A stretch of DNA of 64,000 nucleotides, taken from Pythium myriotylum. Lineage: Eukaryota > Oomycota > Peronosporomycetes > Pythiales > Pythiaceae. The position numbers and the translations under genes were made by a program. The DNA lies in NCBI GenBank assembly GCA_023091665.1, contig JALJCQ010000013.1, positions 1,488,001-1,552,000 of the forward strand, given 5' to 3'. The notes beneath the pieces were generated by a model. The model was not told the DNA's origin, searched no databases, and was given only the letters and a program-made list of their open reading frames with translations. Of the stretch, positions 30,303-40,960 are shown piece by piece; position 1 is the first letter of the stretch, and every line of letters begins with the position of its first letter.

Positions 30303-30341
30303 GAATGATTCGGCCGTCGCCCACGGTCGGCCGAATCATTC
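30303..30341. repeat. 14-bp inverted repeat upstream of the ankyrin gene
   Basis: The arms GAATGATTCGGCCG (30303-30316) and CGGCCGAATCATTC (30328-30341) are perfect reverse complements with an 11-nt spacer. It lies about 75 bp before the predicted start codon. Confidence 0.85.
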
Positions 30342-30414
30342 CTCGGGTGGGCACTTCGGTTCTCTTCCCGCTGGTGTAAGGTCTCACCTCGACAGAAACG
30401 CCCGCGCCAGCGTG

Positions 30415-31667
30415 ATGGCGATCGAGCCTGCGCGGACTGTGCTGACGGACCGCCACTGGCTGCGCGAGATCGCCAGCTTCCTGGACGGCCTGCCGGGTCT
30501 GCTGAGCGCATTTCACAAGCAGACTCGCCCGGGCACAGTCGCGCGCGGCCTCCTGGTGAACGACGCGATCGACGCGCAAGATCTCCGAGTGCTCGACACG
30601 CTTAGCCGCCTCGCGCGCGAGCCGCAGTATGCACGCGACTTCAGCTTTGACGAGGCAGTCGAGACTGCCGCACGTATGGCCCGGCTCAGGTCTCTCCAGT
30701 GGCTGCTGGAACGGCAACCGCTAGCAGCGCCTACTTGTTCTCCACAGCTCCTAGATGCGATCGTCGCAGGCGCCGGAGATGTCTCCGTCGTGCATTGGCT
30801 GCTCGAGAACTACCCACTCAGCGTGCAGTCTGCAACAACCGAGACGCTCAACAAGGCCGCAGCGAACGGGCACTTTGATATCGTTCAGTGGATCCACGAG
30901 AAGGGATCGTTTGACTCGGCGTTTGCTCCAAGCGTCATGGACAGCGCCGCCGCTAGCGGCCACCTCGACATCGTCTCGTTCTTGCAGGCCAATCGCCACG
31001 AAGGATGCTCTGTGGCGGCTCCGATCGCCGCCGCACGCTACAGCCACTTGGCGATCCTGCGATTCCTCTTCGACCACTACCCCGAGCACTTTTCCTCGCC
31101 CGAGATTCTCGACTTCGCCGGAGCAGGCAGCGAAATCGATCGACTGGAAAGTGTGCGCTTTCTCCACGACGTATGCAACGCGCCGTGCACAAGATCTGCG
31201 ATCGACAACGCTGTCGCAGGCGGGAACGCCGCCGTCGTGGAGTATCTGCTTGATCACCGTTCAGAGGGATCTCATCAAACGCTATCACGACCGCATCGCG
31301 AGCCGGGTACACAGATCTGGTCACTCGACTCCTCGAACGATGGTCCGATACACTCGGCGGCACATCTGGAGACGAACTCAACCTCGTCCCTGCCATCACT
31401 GCGGCGTCCCAGCAAGGCCACTTGGAGATCGTACGGCGCTTGTTGTCGGCGGGAAATCAATCCTGGAACGTTTCTGGAGCGCTTCGAGCTCCTTCTGCGC
31501 GCGGCGATATCGAAATGGTGGGGGTTTTAATCGAGAAAGGACGCTGGCGTTCCTTGGTGGACGCTACTTGCCAGGCCTTATACTATGGGCATGATGAGAT
31601 CGTCGCACTACTTAAGAAAGCACACTATGAACGACAACAGCAACAAAGTATTGTAAAAGAGGTATAG
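30415..31667 (+). pseudogene. Ankyrin-repeat protein gene with a frameshift
   Basis: From ATG 30415 the frame encodes ankyrin-like repeats of the oomycete type (units such as NKAAANGHFDIVQWIHEKG, DSAAASGHLDIVSFLQAN, DNAVAGGNAAVVEYLLDH). Near 31266-31268 the ankyrin pattern leaves this frame and continues in another: NAITTASRAGYTDLVTRLL, AITAASQQGHLEIVRRLL and ATCQALYYGHDEIVALLKKA, ending at 31667. The switch point is a GGG run with no splice sites around it. One extra G would restore a single frame of roughly 417 residues. Either the assembly lacks a base or the gene is recently broken. The last 56 bp overlap the 3' end of the minus-strand gene that stops at 31612. Confidence 0.75.
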
Positions 31668-34600
31668 TTCTGAACCGATACAACTGGATTTGGCGATGCT
31701 GCTCGCCAGCTATACACACAAGGCTGTTGTCGACGCTCGATGAGGTGATGCTGTTGAACGAAAGTGGCGGTTCCTTGCTTCCTTTTGCTTTCCCATCTTT
31801 GGTTGGCGTAAGATTCAGCAATATCTCAGGCCGGCATTGCTGGCCCGTCCGAAGAGAAAGCACATGGAGAGAATTGTTCATGAGTAGAACAAGAAAGCAG
31901 TGCGCGTTAGATTTCCGCTTGAGGCTGGCTGAATCTGGTCGAGCAGCGCTGTGACTGGGCGAATCCATTAAGAGTACCGTAAATCGTGGCGGGATCGGCC
32001 CGAAGAGATCAATCTCCAAACGAACAGGCTTGACCGAGATCGTATTCAAACTCAAATCGACCTGAATGAACCTCAATCGGCCCCTGGGAGCATTTTTTGC
32101 ATGTTGTAGAGATGACGCCGCGAACGCCATAACAACGAGTGTTTTCCTATCTGGTGTGAGCATGATCTGAAGGATATCGCCGGTCACCGATGGACCAGGC
32201 AAGGCCGAGGATTGAGTGAACGAAATTTCCAGTTGACAGCAACATTCAGGAGTGAACCAACCAAACCCGCTGAAGGACTCACGCGTATATAGCCACAAGG
32301 CAATGCCTCCTAACTGATCCACGCTCACTAGCCTTGCTTGTTGGGGTTTTGATATCAATGGACAGACGGAACTCACGAAGAGTACACTGTTCCGATGGCC
32401 ATGGCGGAAGAACTCGCGTTTGCATCTCCCGTCGACCCGGTCAATTCGATGAATATCGATGTCTCTCTTGAGTGGGGCTTCGAACGCAGCTTCATTTACA
32501 GATCCTACAGTTCTCGCACTCTCAGTTGATCGAGGTTGCTCCGTCTTAGCGACATGTATTGCAGATAATTTGAGTATGTCTCCAGTGGAGGCACCGCAGA
32601 GGACGTGGGTCGGCTGACCCACCACTGTTACGGAAGAGAAGAAATTCAGCGAGGAGATTGCAACTGGAGGTTTCACCTTGAGTCGAGCAGTCGCTGATGG
32701 TGCATCCCGCTCAGCAACATCTGACAGTACTGGAGGTTCTTCGAACATCTCGCTCGGTGTCAGCTGCGCGATCAAACTGAGAGGTGTCGGTTTGGATTTC
32801 TGATAGTCAGGAGGGAAACTGTCAGTCCCATGAGACGAAGGTAGTGGCGGTGACAGAGACCACAGCGACGCAGCCATCAGTTGATTGTAGCTGATGAGGA
32901 AGCAGCCACAGTAGCACAATCGCGTTATTCGAATTGGATTTGTCTTCGGTGGCGGCACCATGCGAACGGCAACTGGAGTAAACTCCTCGTCGTCACCAAT
33001 CGAGAAGATCATAATCTCGCTATCAACTGTTCCAACTGCAAGCAGGCGAGCATCGGACGATAGTTGGATACACGAGATCACTCCACACGTTGCCAAAGTG
33101 GAGAAGCAAGATGACGATACGCTCACTTGTCGTTGCCAAAACAATTCCTCCGCCGAACTCACTTCGTCGCAGTTGGAAGCAGTACTGCTTATATCTATCT
33201 CTGTCGAAAGATGCAACACGAATGAGCCGTTTTGGTCAACTGAAGCTGGCTCGTGCAACGTCAATGCACGCACAGGCTCCATTGAAGTTGCAGGAGAGAG
33301 AGAAAGAGATTCAATCGAAGTCGCCGCAGGCTTTTGGCTCGTGCTGAACACACCAAACCGCTTCTTCATAGGAGATGGTGGGGCTAAAACTCGTGGTTGA
33401 CTAGGATTTGTGAATTGCTGTGGATTTGGAACTACGTGATCAGCTGGACGCATCAAGAGTTTTGGCAGCTGCCTCAGCGATTCAGTGCGAAGACGTCTGA
33501 CTTCGTCCCACGAAGTACCGAACATCGCGAGCCGTAAGCTCTCCGACATCGAAGATGCATTTCCTGCTGGCTTCGTCGTAGTGCCCTGAGATCTTTGTGC
33601 CGAGGGCTGTAACATGTCGTTGATTTCGCTGAGCATAATATCGCGCACTCTCCTCGCGCTGAAGCTTTGTTCGTCGAGGATTGATTGTGCGATTTCTCTT
33701 ATCACCTCGCTTTCTAGTTCACATGCAAGCTGACGTGCCCACAGAGCTTTGTCCTCCCTTTCTACATTGTTGCCCAGTGCGGCACGCGTGTGGTCGTAGC
33801 GATCAATTTCTTGCTGTAACAAATTTGTCTCTGGCTGTGATTTGGAGATTTCCTCAGCCCGGTCCACCCACACAAAGATCATGGACCTGACATAATACAC
33901 GAGCTCAAACTGGTCTTCTCGATACGTCTCAATGCCCCAGATCCCAGCGTACGCTCCCTGAGAATGTACCGCGGACGTTATGTTCAACTTTATCGCCTCC
34001 CGTTGACGGTCTTCCATTTTCGTCTGCAGTGCCTCCAACTTCTTCGGTCCGGCTTGTAGGTTTTCTTCAGCCTTCGCCAAAGCCTCCTCAAGCTGGCGTC
34101 TTGCCGTGGCTTTGCTGTGCTCAGCATATTGCAAGTGATTCACTGCTTCGCCGCTAGCTTGTTTCATTCCTTCCATGATTGTGCTAAACTCAAGCGAAGG
34201 CATGGGTGGATTAGCGTCTTGGACCGCTGCGCGTGGTGTCGTGAAGAAGTCTGCGATCACCTGTTGCTGATTTGTCGATAAGATCTGGAGCGCGCGCTGT
34301 TTCTTCCACTTGATCTCGTCAGCCTTTTGCTTCAACGCCTCCTTTTCGCGCTCGAAAGACAGCAAGCGCTCTTGAAACTGTGCCGTCGCCTCTCTAAAAC
34401 ATTCTTGCCGCCGTTTCTGCACGGCCGCTACAAGTGAATGAAGTGTGTTGCCTTCGTTGCCAGGGATATCTTGTCTTCGCCGTGATGTCGTGACGACTTG
34501 TGTGAGGAACTCCATATCCATTTGACCCTTGGCGAGCTCTTCCTCCAACAGTGACGTGCGATGGTGGACGAGATCAAAGATCTTTTTAGCTTCGGTCTCG

Positions 34601-35001
34601 TTGTCTTGCTGCTGCCGTTCGTGGATAACTTCAAGCTCGGCCTGAAGGCGGATTTCCTCATCTTCCAGTGTTGCTTGTTGTCTCTTCAACGTCTCCACTT
34701 CTAAGCTGTGGACACATATATCCTCGACCCTACGCTCGCGCTCTCGCTTCCATGCCTCAATCTCTTGGTCGCGCTGTTTCTTCAGATGGGCTTCCACTTG
34801 GCAGTGGTGGCGCTGGAGTTGTGCTTCGAGCTCCTGCTGCACGAGTCGTGACTGCTCAAGATCCTCGTCGAGGTTGTCATAGTCGTGAACGAGCTTCTTG
34901 TAATGGGCATAGAGGCTTGGTCTGGACGGAGCTGAATCCCATGGACGCGATGACCGCCGCATCGCTTTGTCGAGAGATGCGGACCCATCGCGCGTGTTCA
35001 T
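31612..35001 (-). CDS. Large coiled-coil protein with a WD-like C-terminal region
   Basis: A single exon of 1129 residues. Residues about 30-470 are almost continuous coiled coil (Glu/Gln/Lys/Arg-rich heptads), with a short globular-looking stretch GIWGIETYREDQFELVYYVRS. Residues about 520-640 are Ser/Pro-rich. From about 660 there are beta-rich segments reminiscent of degenerate WD40 blades (ISCIQLSSDARLLAVGTVDSEIMIF, SVLFVSSVCPL...RLVSVDQLGGIALWLY, LQIMLTPDRKTLVVMAFA). No established family is recognised. A ciliary or cytoskeletal scaffold is a guess from the architecture only. The 3' end overlaps the ankyrin gene tail by 56 bp. Confidence 0.75.
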   Translation of the reverse strand: MNTRDGSASLDKAMRRSSRPWDSAPSRPSLYAHYKKLVHDYDNLDEDLEQSRLVQQELEAQLQRHHCQVEAHLKKQRDQEIEAWKRERERRVEDICVHSLEVETLKRQQATLEDEEIRLQAELEVIHERQQQDNETEAKKIFDLVHHRTSLLEEELAKGQMDMEFLTQVVTTSRRRQDIPGNEGNTLHSLVAAVQKRRQECFREATAQFQERLLSFEREKEALKQKADEIKWKKQRALQILSTNQQQVIADFFTTPRAAVQDANPPMPSLEFSTIMEGMKQASGEAVNHLQYAEHSKATARRQLEEALAKAEENLQAGPKKLEALQTKMEDRQREAIKLNITSAVHSQGAYAGIWGIETYREDQFELVYYVRSMIFVWVDRAEEISKSQPETNLLQQEIDRYDHTRAALGNNVEREDKALWARQLACELESEVIREIAQSILDEQSFSARRVRDIMLSEINDMLQPSAQRSQGTTTKPAGNASSMSESLRLAMFGTSWDEVRRLRTESLRQLPKLLMRPADHVVPNPQQFTNPSQPRVLAPPSPMKKRFGVFSTSQKPAATSIESLSLSPATSMEPVRALTLHEPASVDQNGSFVLHLSTEIDISSTASNCDEVSSAEELFWQRQVSVSSSCFSTLATCGVISCIQLSSDARLLAVGTVDSEIMIFSIGDDEEFTPVAVRMVPPPKTNPIRITRLCYCGCFLISYNQLMAASLWSLSPPLPSSHGTDSFPPDYQKSKPTPLSLIAQLTPSEMFEEPPVLSDVAERDAPSATARLKVKPPVAISSLNFFSSVTVVGQPTHVLCGASTGDILKLSAIHVAKTEQPRSTESARTVGSVNEAAFEAPLKRDIDIHRIDRVDGRCKREFFRHGHRNSVLFVSSVCPLISKPQQARLVSVDQLGGIALWLYTRESFSGFGWFTPECCCQLEISFTQSSALPGPSVTGDILQIMLTPDRKTLVVMAFAASSLQHAKNAPRGRLRFIQVDLSLNTISVKPVRLEIDLFGPIPPRFTVLLMDSPSHSAARPDSASLKRKSNAHCFLVLLMNNSLHVLSLRTGQQCRPEILLNLTPTKDGKAKGSKEPPLSFNSITSSSVDNSLVCIAGEQHRQIQLYRFRTIPLLQYFVAVVVHSVLS

Positions 35002-35048
35002 GGCGCTCCATGTATTCGCACTAGGAAACGGCGCGAACTAAAAATGAT

Positions 35049-37103
35049 TTATTCCTCAAATGATTCGTACCCTTGCGTCTCGTCACCGGCATCAATATCT
35101 TCGAAATCAGTCTCATCGTATGCGGCTGTGGACGAAATGCTATATCGATGCTGAGGCTCTTGCTGTGGTTCGAATTCGCGCGCCACTGCTCCCTGGACCT
35201 CTACATCATCCATTCGTGGCAAAATCGGAACGATAACCACAACATCAGCGATAGGTAGCTGACGCGCGAATTTTAACGGGTCGAGTGACTCAATTTGATC
35301 ACTTGAGTCGACATGTATCACTTCGCTCGCGGTACAACTCGTGCCGCTTTTAAGAGTGAAGTGCTCAGCAGGTTCGTTTTCGCGGCCTCGATCACTAACT
35401 GGACTGGTCAAACAGGGAAGAGTCCATGCCTCTGGAACTGCCTCTGGTTGTTCTGCAGAGGATGTGCTTTGATTTGAAGCTTCCGAGACTTCTCGTTCGC
35501 CTGGCTGTCGAGTCTCATGCTCTCCTTGACTCTCGAACCTGTCTTCGAACATCTGCAAGGTCGTGGCCTCACAATCCCCCCTCTCAATAGCTGCGAAGTC
35601 ATCTGCGAGATCCGAGACTTGGGCTATCGCTCGCCCCATCGAATCTACTCGGATACCGTTATCCAAATAAATGACGTGTTCCCTGGTGTGATCACCTGTA
35701 GAAGGATTGATTCCGGGGGTGTCGTCCTCGGATAACAAAACTTCTTGGATACTCGAGTTGCTGCTGTTGCTTGTCTCAGGAAAGTGCACGAGATCTTCGC
35801 TGTCATCAACCAAGGATAGAGGATCTTGCACTGAGCCGATCATAGCAGCGTCAGACCCCTCGAGTGCCACAAGCACGTGGCTCTCAAGGCTTGGCCAGCT
35901 TTCCGTTCCAGAGGATAACGGCGAGTTAACGTCAACGGATGGCAGAATCCTTTCCTCCGTTTCGCTGCCTCCTTCTACGCCGCTGGAAAGCGAGTACGTG
36001 TCAGAATCTGTATACAATATGCCCTCTTCGTCGTCGTCAGACTGTAGAGTGACGACTGTGCTATCTCGCTCGCTTCCTCGTCTTGACATCCGCCGAGTGT
36101 GTCTGTAGCTTCGGAATGAACTAGAGTGAATACCACTTTGATGTTCAGGTGGGGAACACGAGGATGGTGAAGACTGACAACTGGCCCTCGGCTGTGGTGG
36201 TCGAGGACTCCATACCTGAGTCTCCAGCACTGATCCGGACTGTCTCCTCTCGGCTTCGTAATGAGCTAGTAATTCCTGTTGAAGGGTCTGGAGTTGGGAT
36301 GACAGCAAATTGGATCCTAACGGGCCTGGCTTGAGTTTGTTTGCGCGCCTAGGAGATTGTGAGCTAGAAACCGACCCGGGCAAATCTGCAGCGACAGAGC
36401 TCTCTCGTGCTCTTTGTAGGTAGTCGACTGTGCGATGGACGGAAGGCAAATAAACTTGGCCATGAATGAACTTCCGCTGGGCCGCACGATTGCCATGCTG
36501 TAATGGAAACTCTTGGACGATTCGGTGTCGCTCAGTGATACCATAGGCCTTGTCAACGAGCTTCTTCATTACCCCGGAGTCAAACTTGTCGATGGTCTGC
36601 CATCGCGATCCGGTTCTTCCCGGTGGTGAACCTCTCTTCGACCGATAGGATGTGCTGTCTGGACTCGATGGAAACACACTGACGAATCCCGTCGCTGTCT
36701 GGTTCGGTGTCCAGTGGCGAGGTGGATTTGCCGTTGTCTTGGCTTCGGACGCATTGCGAGACTCCGTCAATTTCACGGCCATGTCCCCTCTGAGGTTTCG
36801 CCAACGTCGGCAGCTGAAGCGTGGATTCTGTGTACCCGTGCGTCGTCGTGGACTAGTTGAGTCGATGGTGTGCACAGGAGAATCCTCAGAATAACAAACC
36901 TGAGTTTCTAGTTTGTCCGATTGCTGACTGGCCCGAAGCGAGTTTTCTTTGGTCGGCCGGGTTGGAGTTGGCGCTCTTGGGCAAATGACCTGGTTTGTGT
37001 GGTGTCGTGAGTCGTCCAGAACACTCCCTACGAGCAGGTACCCACGATTAGAAAAAGACTGAGGGTGGAGTTCTTGTCTCCGCGTACAGAGATTGTCGGA
37101 CAT
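35049..37103 (-). CDS. Large disordered protein of unknown function
   Basis: A single frame of 684 residues. Most of it is Ser/Pro/Glu/Asp/Arg-rich and predicted disordered. One possibly folded segment (about residues 175-235) reads GVMKKLVDKAYGITERHRIV and QRKFIHGQVYLPSVHRTVDY. A helical LQTLQQELLAHYEAERRQ stretch follows. The tail is acidic. I do not recognise it. It lies just upstream of the coiled-coil gene (47-bp gap, same strand). Its frame is long and unbroken with no competing frame, which supports it as real. Confidence 0.65.
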   Translation of the reverse strand: MSDNLCTRRQELHPQSFSNRGYLLVGSVLDDSRHHTNQVICPRAPTPTRPTKENSLRASQQSDKLETQVCYSEDSPVHTIDSTSPRRRTGTQNPRFSCRRWRNLRGDMAVKLTESRNASEAKTTANPPRHWTPNQTATGFVSVFPSSPDSTSYRSKRGSPPGRTGSRWQTIDKFDSGVMKKLVDKAYGITERHRIVQEFPLQHGNRAAQRKFIHGQVYLPSVHRTVDYLQRARESSVAADLPGSVSSSQSPRRANKLKPGPLGSNLLSSQLQTLQQELLAHYEAERRQSGSVLETQVWSPRPPQPRASCQSSPSSCSPPEHQSGIHSSSFRSYRHTRRMSRRGSERDSTVVTLQSDDDEEGILYTDSDTYSLSSGVEGGSETEERILPSVDVNSPLSSGTESWPSLESHVLVALEGSDAAMIGSVQDPLSLVDDSEDLVHFPETSNSSNSSIQEVLLSEDDTPGINPSTGDHTREHVIYLDNGIRVDSMGRAIAQVSDLADDFAAIERGDCEATTLQMFEDRFESQGEHETRQPGEREVSEASNQSTSSAEQPEAVPEAWTLPCLTSPVSDRGRENEPAEHFTLKSGTSCTASEVIHVDSSDQIESLDPLKFARQLPIADVVVIVPILPRMDDVEVQGAVAREFEPQQEPQHRYSISSTAAYDETDFEDIDAGDETQGYESFEE

Positions 37104-37441
37104 GCGGTCCTTTCTCCGGCTTGGTCAACAATACGTCGAATGCACCAGGTGAATCGATGACCAGCATAGTTGGGATATGAGGCTATTATTACACTCACCC
37201 ATCACGCGTTCGAGTCTGCGAGGAGAACAATGGACGTGGCGATGAAGTTCAAGCAGACACAACTACGGTGACGTACGTGTATTGCGAGGATGCACAAGCA
37301 ATAAATCGAGCCATGGATGGGCAATGGGGTGGGTGTTTGGTTAAAGGCTCGGATCCCTGACACGACGGTTTTTTTCAGTTAAATAACACTATTTCTTGAT
37401 GCTGATTGACACGCTTTCCTTTCCGATGAGGGGCCATCTGA
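37104..37441. other. Intergenic region
   Basis: 338 bp between two minus-strand genes. No gene seen. It includes a T/A-rich stretch near 37370-37400 that could serve 3' end formation of the type I membrane-protein gene. Confidence 0.4.
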
Positions 37442-39289
37442 TTAGAACTCGTAGCTCTCGCTGTCATTTGAGGTGGTTCGTTTGTGTCGGAACGCCGTGT
37501 CCGTGAACTGATCGTCGGTGCTGCTGCGGAAGCTCGCGGTGTAGAGATTGTCGGACTGGGCCGAGTCGCGGAAGTCAAACGTTCGGTTGGTCGAGCCGAA
37601 GTCACTCGCGTAGTCACTGGCTTGTTCCGTGTCACGGTAGTTTTGCTTGCGCAAGGAGTCGATGTACTCGATCGTCTGCTTCGAGATTTCGTCGTCATTG
37701 AATGCGAGCTTTGTGTCAGCCAAGTTGGGCACATCTTCGGCGCGGAAGCTGTCGCCAGTCGGACGCAAAGAATCCAGCGGAATCGGTGGCGGGAGAGCAA
37801 AGTCCACTGTGCCCATTGAGGCGTCCGAGTCACGATCCAGTTCGGAGACAGTACGCAGACCATCGTGCCCGCCGTGGTGGTTGTCGCCGTACTCGTAGTC
37901 GTTGAGCGACGAAAGGTCCGACTCACGGTCGTATGGGTACGGCCCCTTGGACTCGAAGGGTGGGGGTGCGTCGTACCCTGGGATACCCTGGCTAGTACTG
38001 GAGCTTCTGGTACCTCCGTACAAGTGAGCGTTGCTGGGGTAGGCGTTTGTCGTACCCATGGAACTATCCGTCGTGTACGAGTGGAGCGTGCTGTTGTCAC
38101 CGTACCCGTCATGGTAGTACGTGTCGTAGGTTTCGATGCCGTGGTCGGGGAGCTCAATGCCTTGCGTTCTGCGCCCGTTGTCATTGAAACGAGGCGAGCC
38201 ACCGGAACGGTTGGACGAGGCAGCTGACGATAGCTTCGTGTGGCGTGATGATCGGTTGTCCTGGAACATGAGCGCGCTCGCACTAAGAGCCGGCGGCTGC
38301 TTGTTGTACTCTGAGACCATCGATGCCTGGTAGCGGTCGTGGCCGAATTGGAATTCGGGGTCACCATTCCAGTCGAGCCGAGAAGCCTTACTCTTGGTCG
38401 TGCGTGATGGTCCGTACCCGCTATGACGGAAGTGGTCGTGGCCAGGCGTCATCATCATATCCGGTTTCTTTCGTCTGTAGAAGATCACGCCGATGACAAT
38501 GACGAGCAACAACGCTACCGAGCCGACGATCACGCCGACCATAGTGCCTGTAGCCATCCCGCTGTCCGAGCTCGTCGTCTGCGTCGCGGCAGTCGATGTG
38601 ATCGTCGTAGTCGTGAAAGTGATGAACTGGTACGTCTCCTCGGCGGCGTTCTTGGGCGGGAGCACAATGTGCGCAAAGACGTTGTAGTCTCCGGCCGCGG
38701 CAAAGTTGACTCGCTGGTTGAACGTGGCCTTGCCGTCGGTGAAGTTGGAGGTCTCCTGGTTGGAGATACGGCGGTTGGCGCCATCGCGGAAGACGTCGCA
38801 GACGGTCGTGCGCGAGCAGGCGTGGACGTTGGCGTGGGCGATCTGCACGGGTCTCTTGGTCGCCGGGTCGAGCACGATGGCCTCGAGCCCGGTCATGCCG
38901 AAGCTGTTGGAGTCGAAGTTGAGCGTGGCCGTGAACTGGTACTGCACGTCCGACTTGGCGAAGATGGGCGTCGGCGTGGTCTGCGAGATGGTGATCTCGA
39001 GCGGGCACTGCTTGCCCTTGCCTTCGAGCTTGGTGTACGAGTAGTCGAAGCTCGAGACGTTGAGCGGCTGCTTGATCCAGTAGCAGTAGGTCGTGACGCC
39101 ATTGTAGTCGTAGTCTGCTCCGCCGAGTCGGGTGCGTCAGTCCAGCGAGTCCACGAGAGCGAGCGAAACAGAGAGAGAGAGAAACGACGCACCGTAGAGC
39201 GAGGGCGGCACGCCCGTGGCGAGGTTGGCGCGCGCGCCGACGGAGAGCAGCGCGAGCGCGGCGGCGGCGGCGGCCCCGGCGCACACCAT
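37442..39289 (-). CDS. Type I single-pass membrane protein, four-cysteine ectodomain (copy A)
   Basis: Exons 39289-39193 and 39114-37442 give 589 residues. An Ala-rich signal peptide (MVCAGAAAAAALALLSVGARA) leads to an ectodomain of about 190 residues. It has cysteines in TTYCYWIKQP, KQCPLEI, VHACSRTT and VCDVFRDG, then FAHIVLPP and a Thr-rich stalk. A transmembrane helix (VGVIVGSVALLLVIVIGVIFY) is followed by RRKK and a cytoplasmic tail of about 300 residues rich in Ser, Tyr, Asp and Gly with many potential phosphosites. The ectodomain block recurs in copy C (45102-46508) and in the broken copy B (40135-40960). The function is unknown. The layout suggests a cell-surface receptor-like or adhesion protein. 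Confidence 0.85.
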
Positions 39290-40134
39290 CGGAGGACTGA
39301 GCGAGTGGAGGAATCAAGTCAGCCAGCCCACAGGGCCCGGCACTCGCGAGCAGCTCAAAGCGACACGAGGGCTAGGGGAGTTCAGGAAAGCCAGAGAGTG
39401 TGACCTCCGCCGCCGGCGGGGCAGAGACAGGGCGCTGCGAGTGCCGCGAAAGAAGCTGATTGGATTGATATGCGGCGACTCAGTCTCAGATCCCACAAAG
39501 GGACGCCCGCGTCAGGGAGCCACTGATCCCAGCGGGGTAGGGGACCGCGCAGCATCATCCAGCGACGAGGTTGATGCCTCGGGGGGTACGCGGCGGGTTA
39601 CGCATGTGTTACACTCGGCAGGGGCCGTCGTCGTCGTCGCCCATAGTGGGCGTCGCCCGGCAGGGGGGCTTCCTGCCGTCTGGGCCCTGTGAGCTGCTGG
39701 GCAGCTGCGTCGTGTGATGCGACGACAGCTTGCTTTCCACGCTTCTCGCACGCCGATCGCTCCCAGAAATCTCTGGCGGATTTTCGAACCTCAACGAGTC
39801 GCCGACTGGATGGATGCAGAGTCGGGATCACTTGACGGGTGGCTCGCACCGAATCCGACCTTGAGGTCGTCCACGGAAAGCCAGCCACCATCGCTGGCTT
39901 TCCGTGCGTGCGTAGGACGACCGAGAGAGAGTCTCTCCTGTACAGTGATTGTGATACAGTCGCTCGACTTGAAGCTCAAGATCCGGGAGCAGAGGCTCGG
40001 CCTGACGACCCGAGCTTATCCGGATTCTGTCAGCGGTTTGCGTCGTTGAAGATCCCTTCAAAGAACGCCACGTGAGACCTATCAAGCCCACACGTTACGT
40101 CTATTCACGCCAGTCAAAGAGTTGCCCGCACGCC
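39290..40134. other. Intergenic region upstream of copy A
   Basis: 845 bp with no supported gene. It includes GTC-trinucleotide-rich sequence around 39627-39640 and the inverted repeat at 39872-39906. It should contain the promoter of copy A on its left side. Confidence 0.45.
39872..39906. repeat. 14-bp inverted repeat
   Basis: CACGGAAAGCCAGC (39872-39885) and GCTGGCTTTCCGTG (39893-39906) are perfect reverse complements around a 7-nt spacer. Confidence 0.85.
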
Positions 40135-40960
40135 TCACTGCAACACAATAGAATGGAGATGACACTCGCAGCCACGGCCCACGTCGCGGCCAAGTGGGCG
40201 ACGGAATCGGACCTCGTGGTCCGACCTGTTGCCTCGTGCGTAGCCCTCACCGTACGGTGAGATGCTCATCTCCATGAATGCCACGAACTGGTAGGTGGCG
40301 TTATCAGTCTTGGCGTCGGCAGTACGAAGTGAGCGAAGACGAGCTGCTTCGTGGCGTTGGAGAAGATCAAGCTCGGTGCGAACGTCGCCTCGTTCCCGGT
40401 CAAGTTTGCAGTCTCTTGTTCGGAGATCTGTCGGAATGTGCCGTTGCGGAACAAGTCGCAAAGCGACGAAGCTTCGCACGACTGGACGTCCCGCGCGGGC
40501 GATCTTGACCTGCACCCTTAGTCTTTGTTTCCATTGCGGCGCCTTCAAGTGCTTTCATCTCGATGGCGTTATCGCCGTCGAAGTTCGGCTTCATGGTGAC
40601 GTGGAACTTGACTTGCTCCCCCTGGATACACTGCTCCCATTGCCACCTGGCCGATGCTACACTTGCAGAGGGTGCAATGAACCGTTGCCGTGACGTTCGA
40701 CGAAGGAGCAGTCAATCAACGTTGCGGCAAGTCCTTGGTTGAGTCGGGCAGCAGGACGACGTGGTTCCATCGTAAGCGTACGACGCTAAATCATAGAAAG
40801 ACCTCGTCAGAGGGTTGGGATCAGGTTGCTTGGGTCGCGTGGTCGCACCAGGAGGAGCCGGTGGTGTTGTCGCGTTCTCCACACCGAGCACGGTGGCCGG
40901 AGTGCAGAACAAGAGCACACCAAGCGTCGCAGTTGCGCGTATCCTCACCAAGATGGTCAA
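40135..40960 (-). pseudogene. Decayed copy B of the type I membrane-protein family
   Basis: A start at 40960 gives a plausible signal peptide (MTILVRIRATATLGVLLF) and a Pro/Thr stretch, followed by YAYDGTTSSC, matching the start of the family ectodomain. Homology then hops between frames. KFHVTMKPNFDGDNAIEM is in one frame, SCEASSLCDLFRNGTFRQIS...VFAHFVLP in another, and TDNATYQFVAFMEMS back in a different one. The transmembrane helix VAHLAATWAVAASVISILLC is in yet another. At least three frame changes and an early stop separate these blocks, and no GT-AG introns reconcile them. The long cytoplasmic tail is missing. It is next to intact copy A, on the same strand. Confidence 0.75.

Noticed and set aside
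38423..39403. 326-codon plus-strand frame
   Set aside because: Antisense to copy A. Arg/Val/Glu-rich with no recognisable domain.
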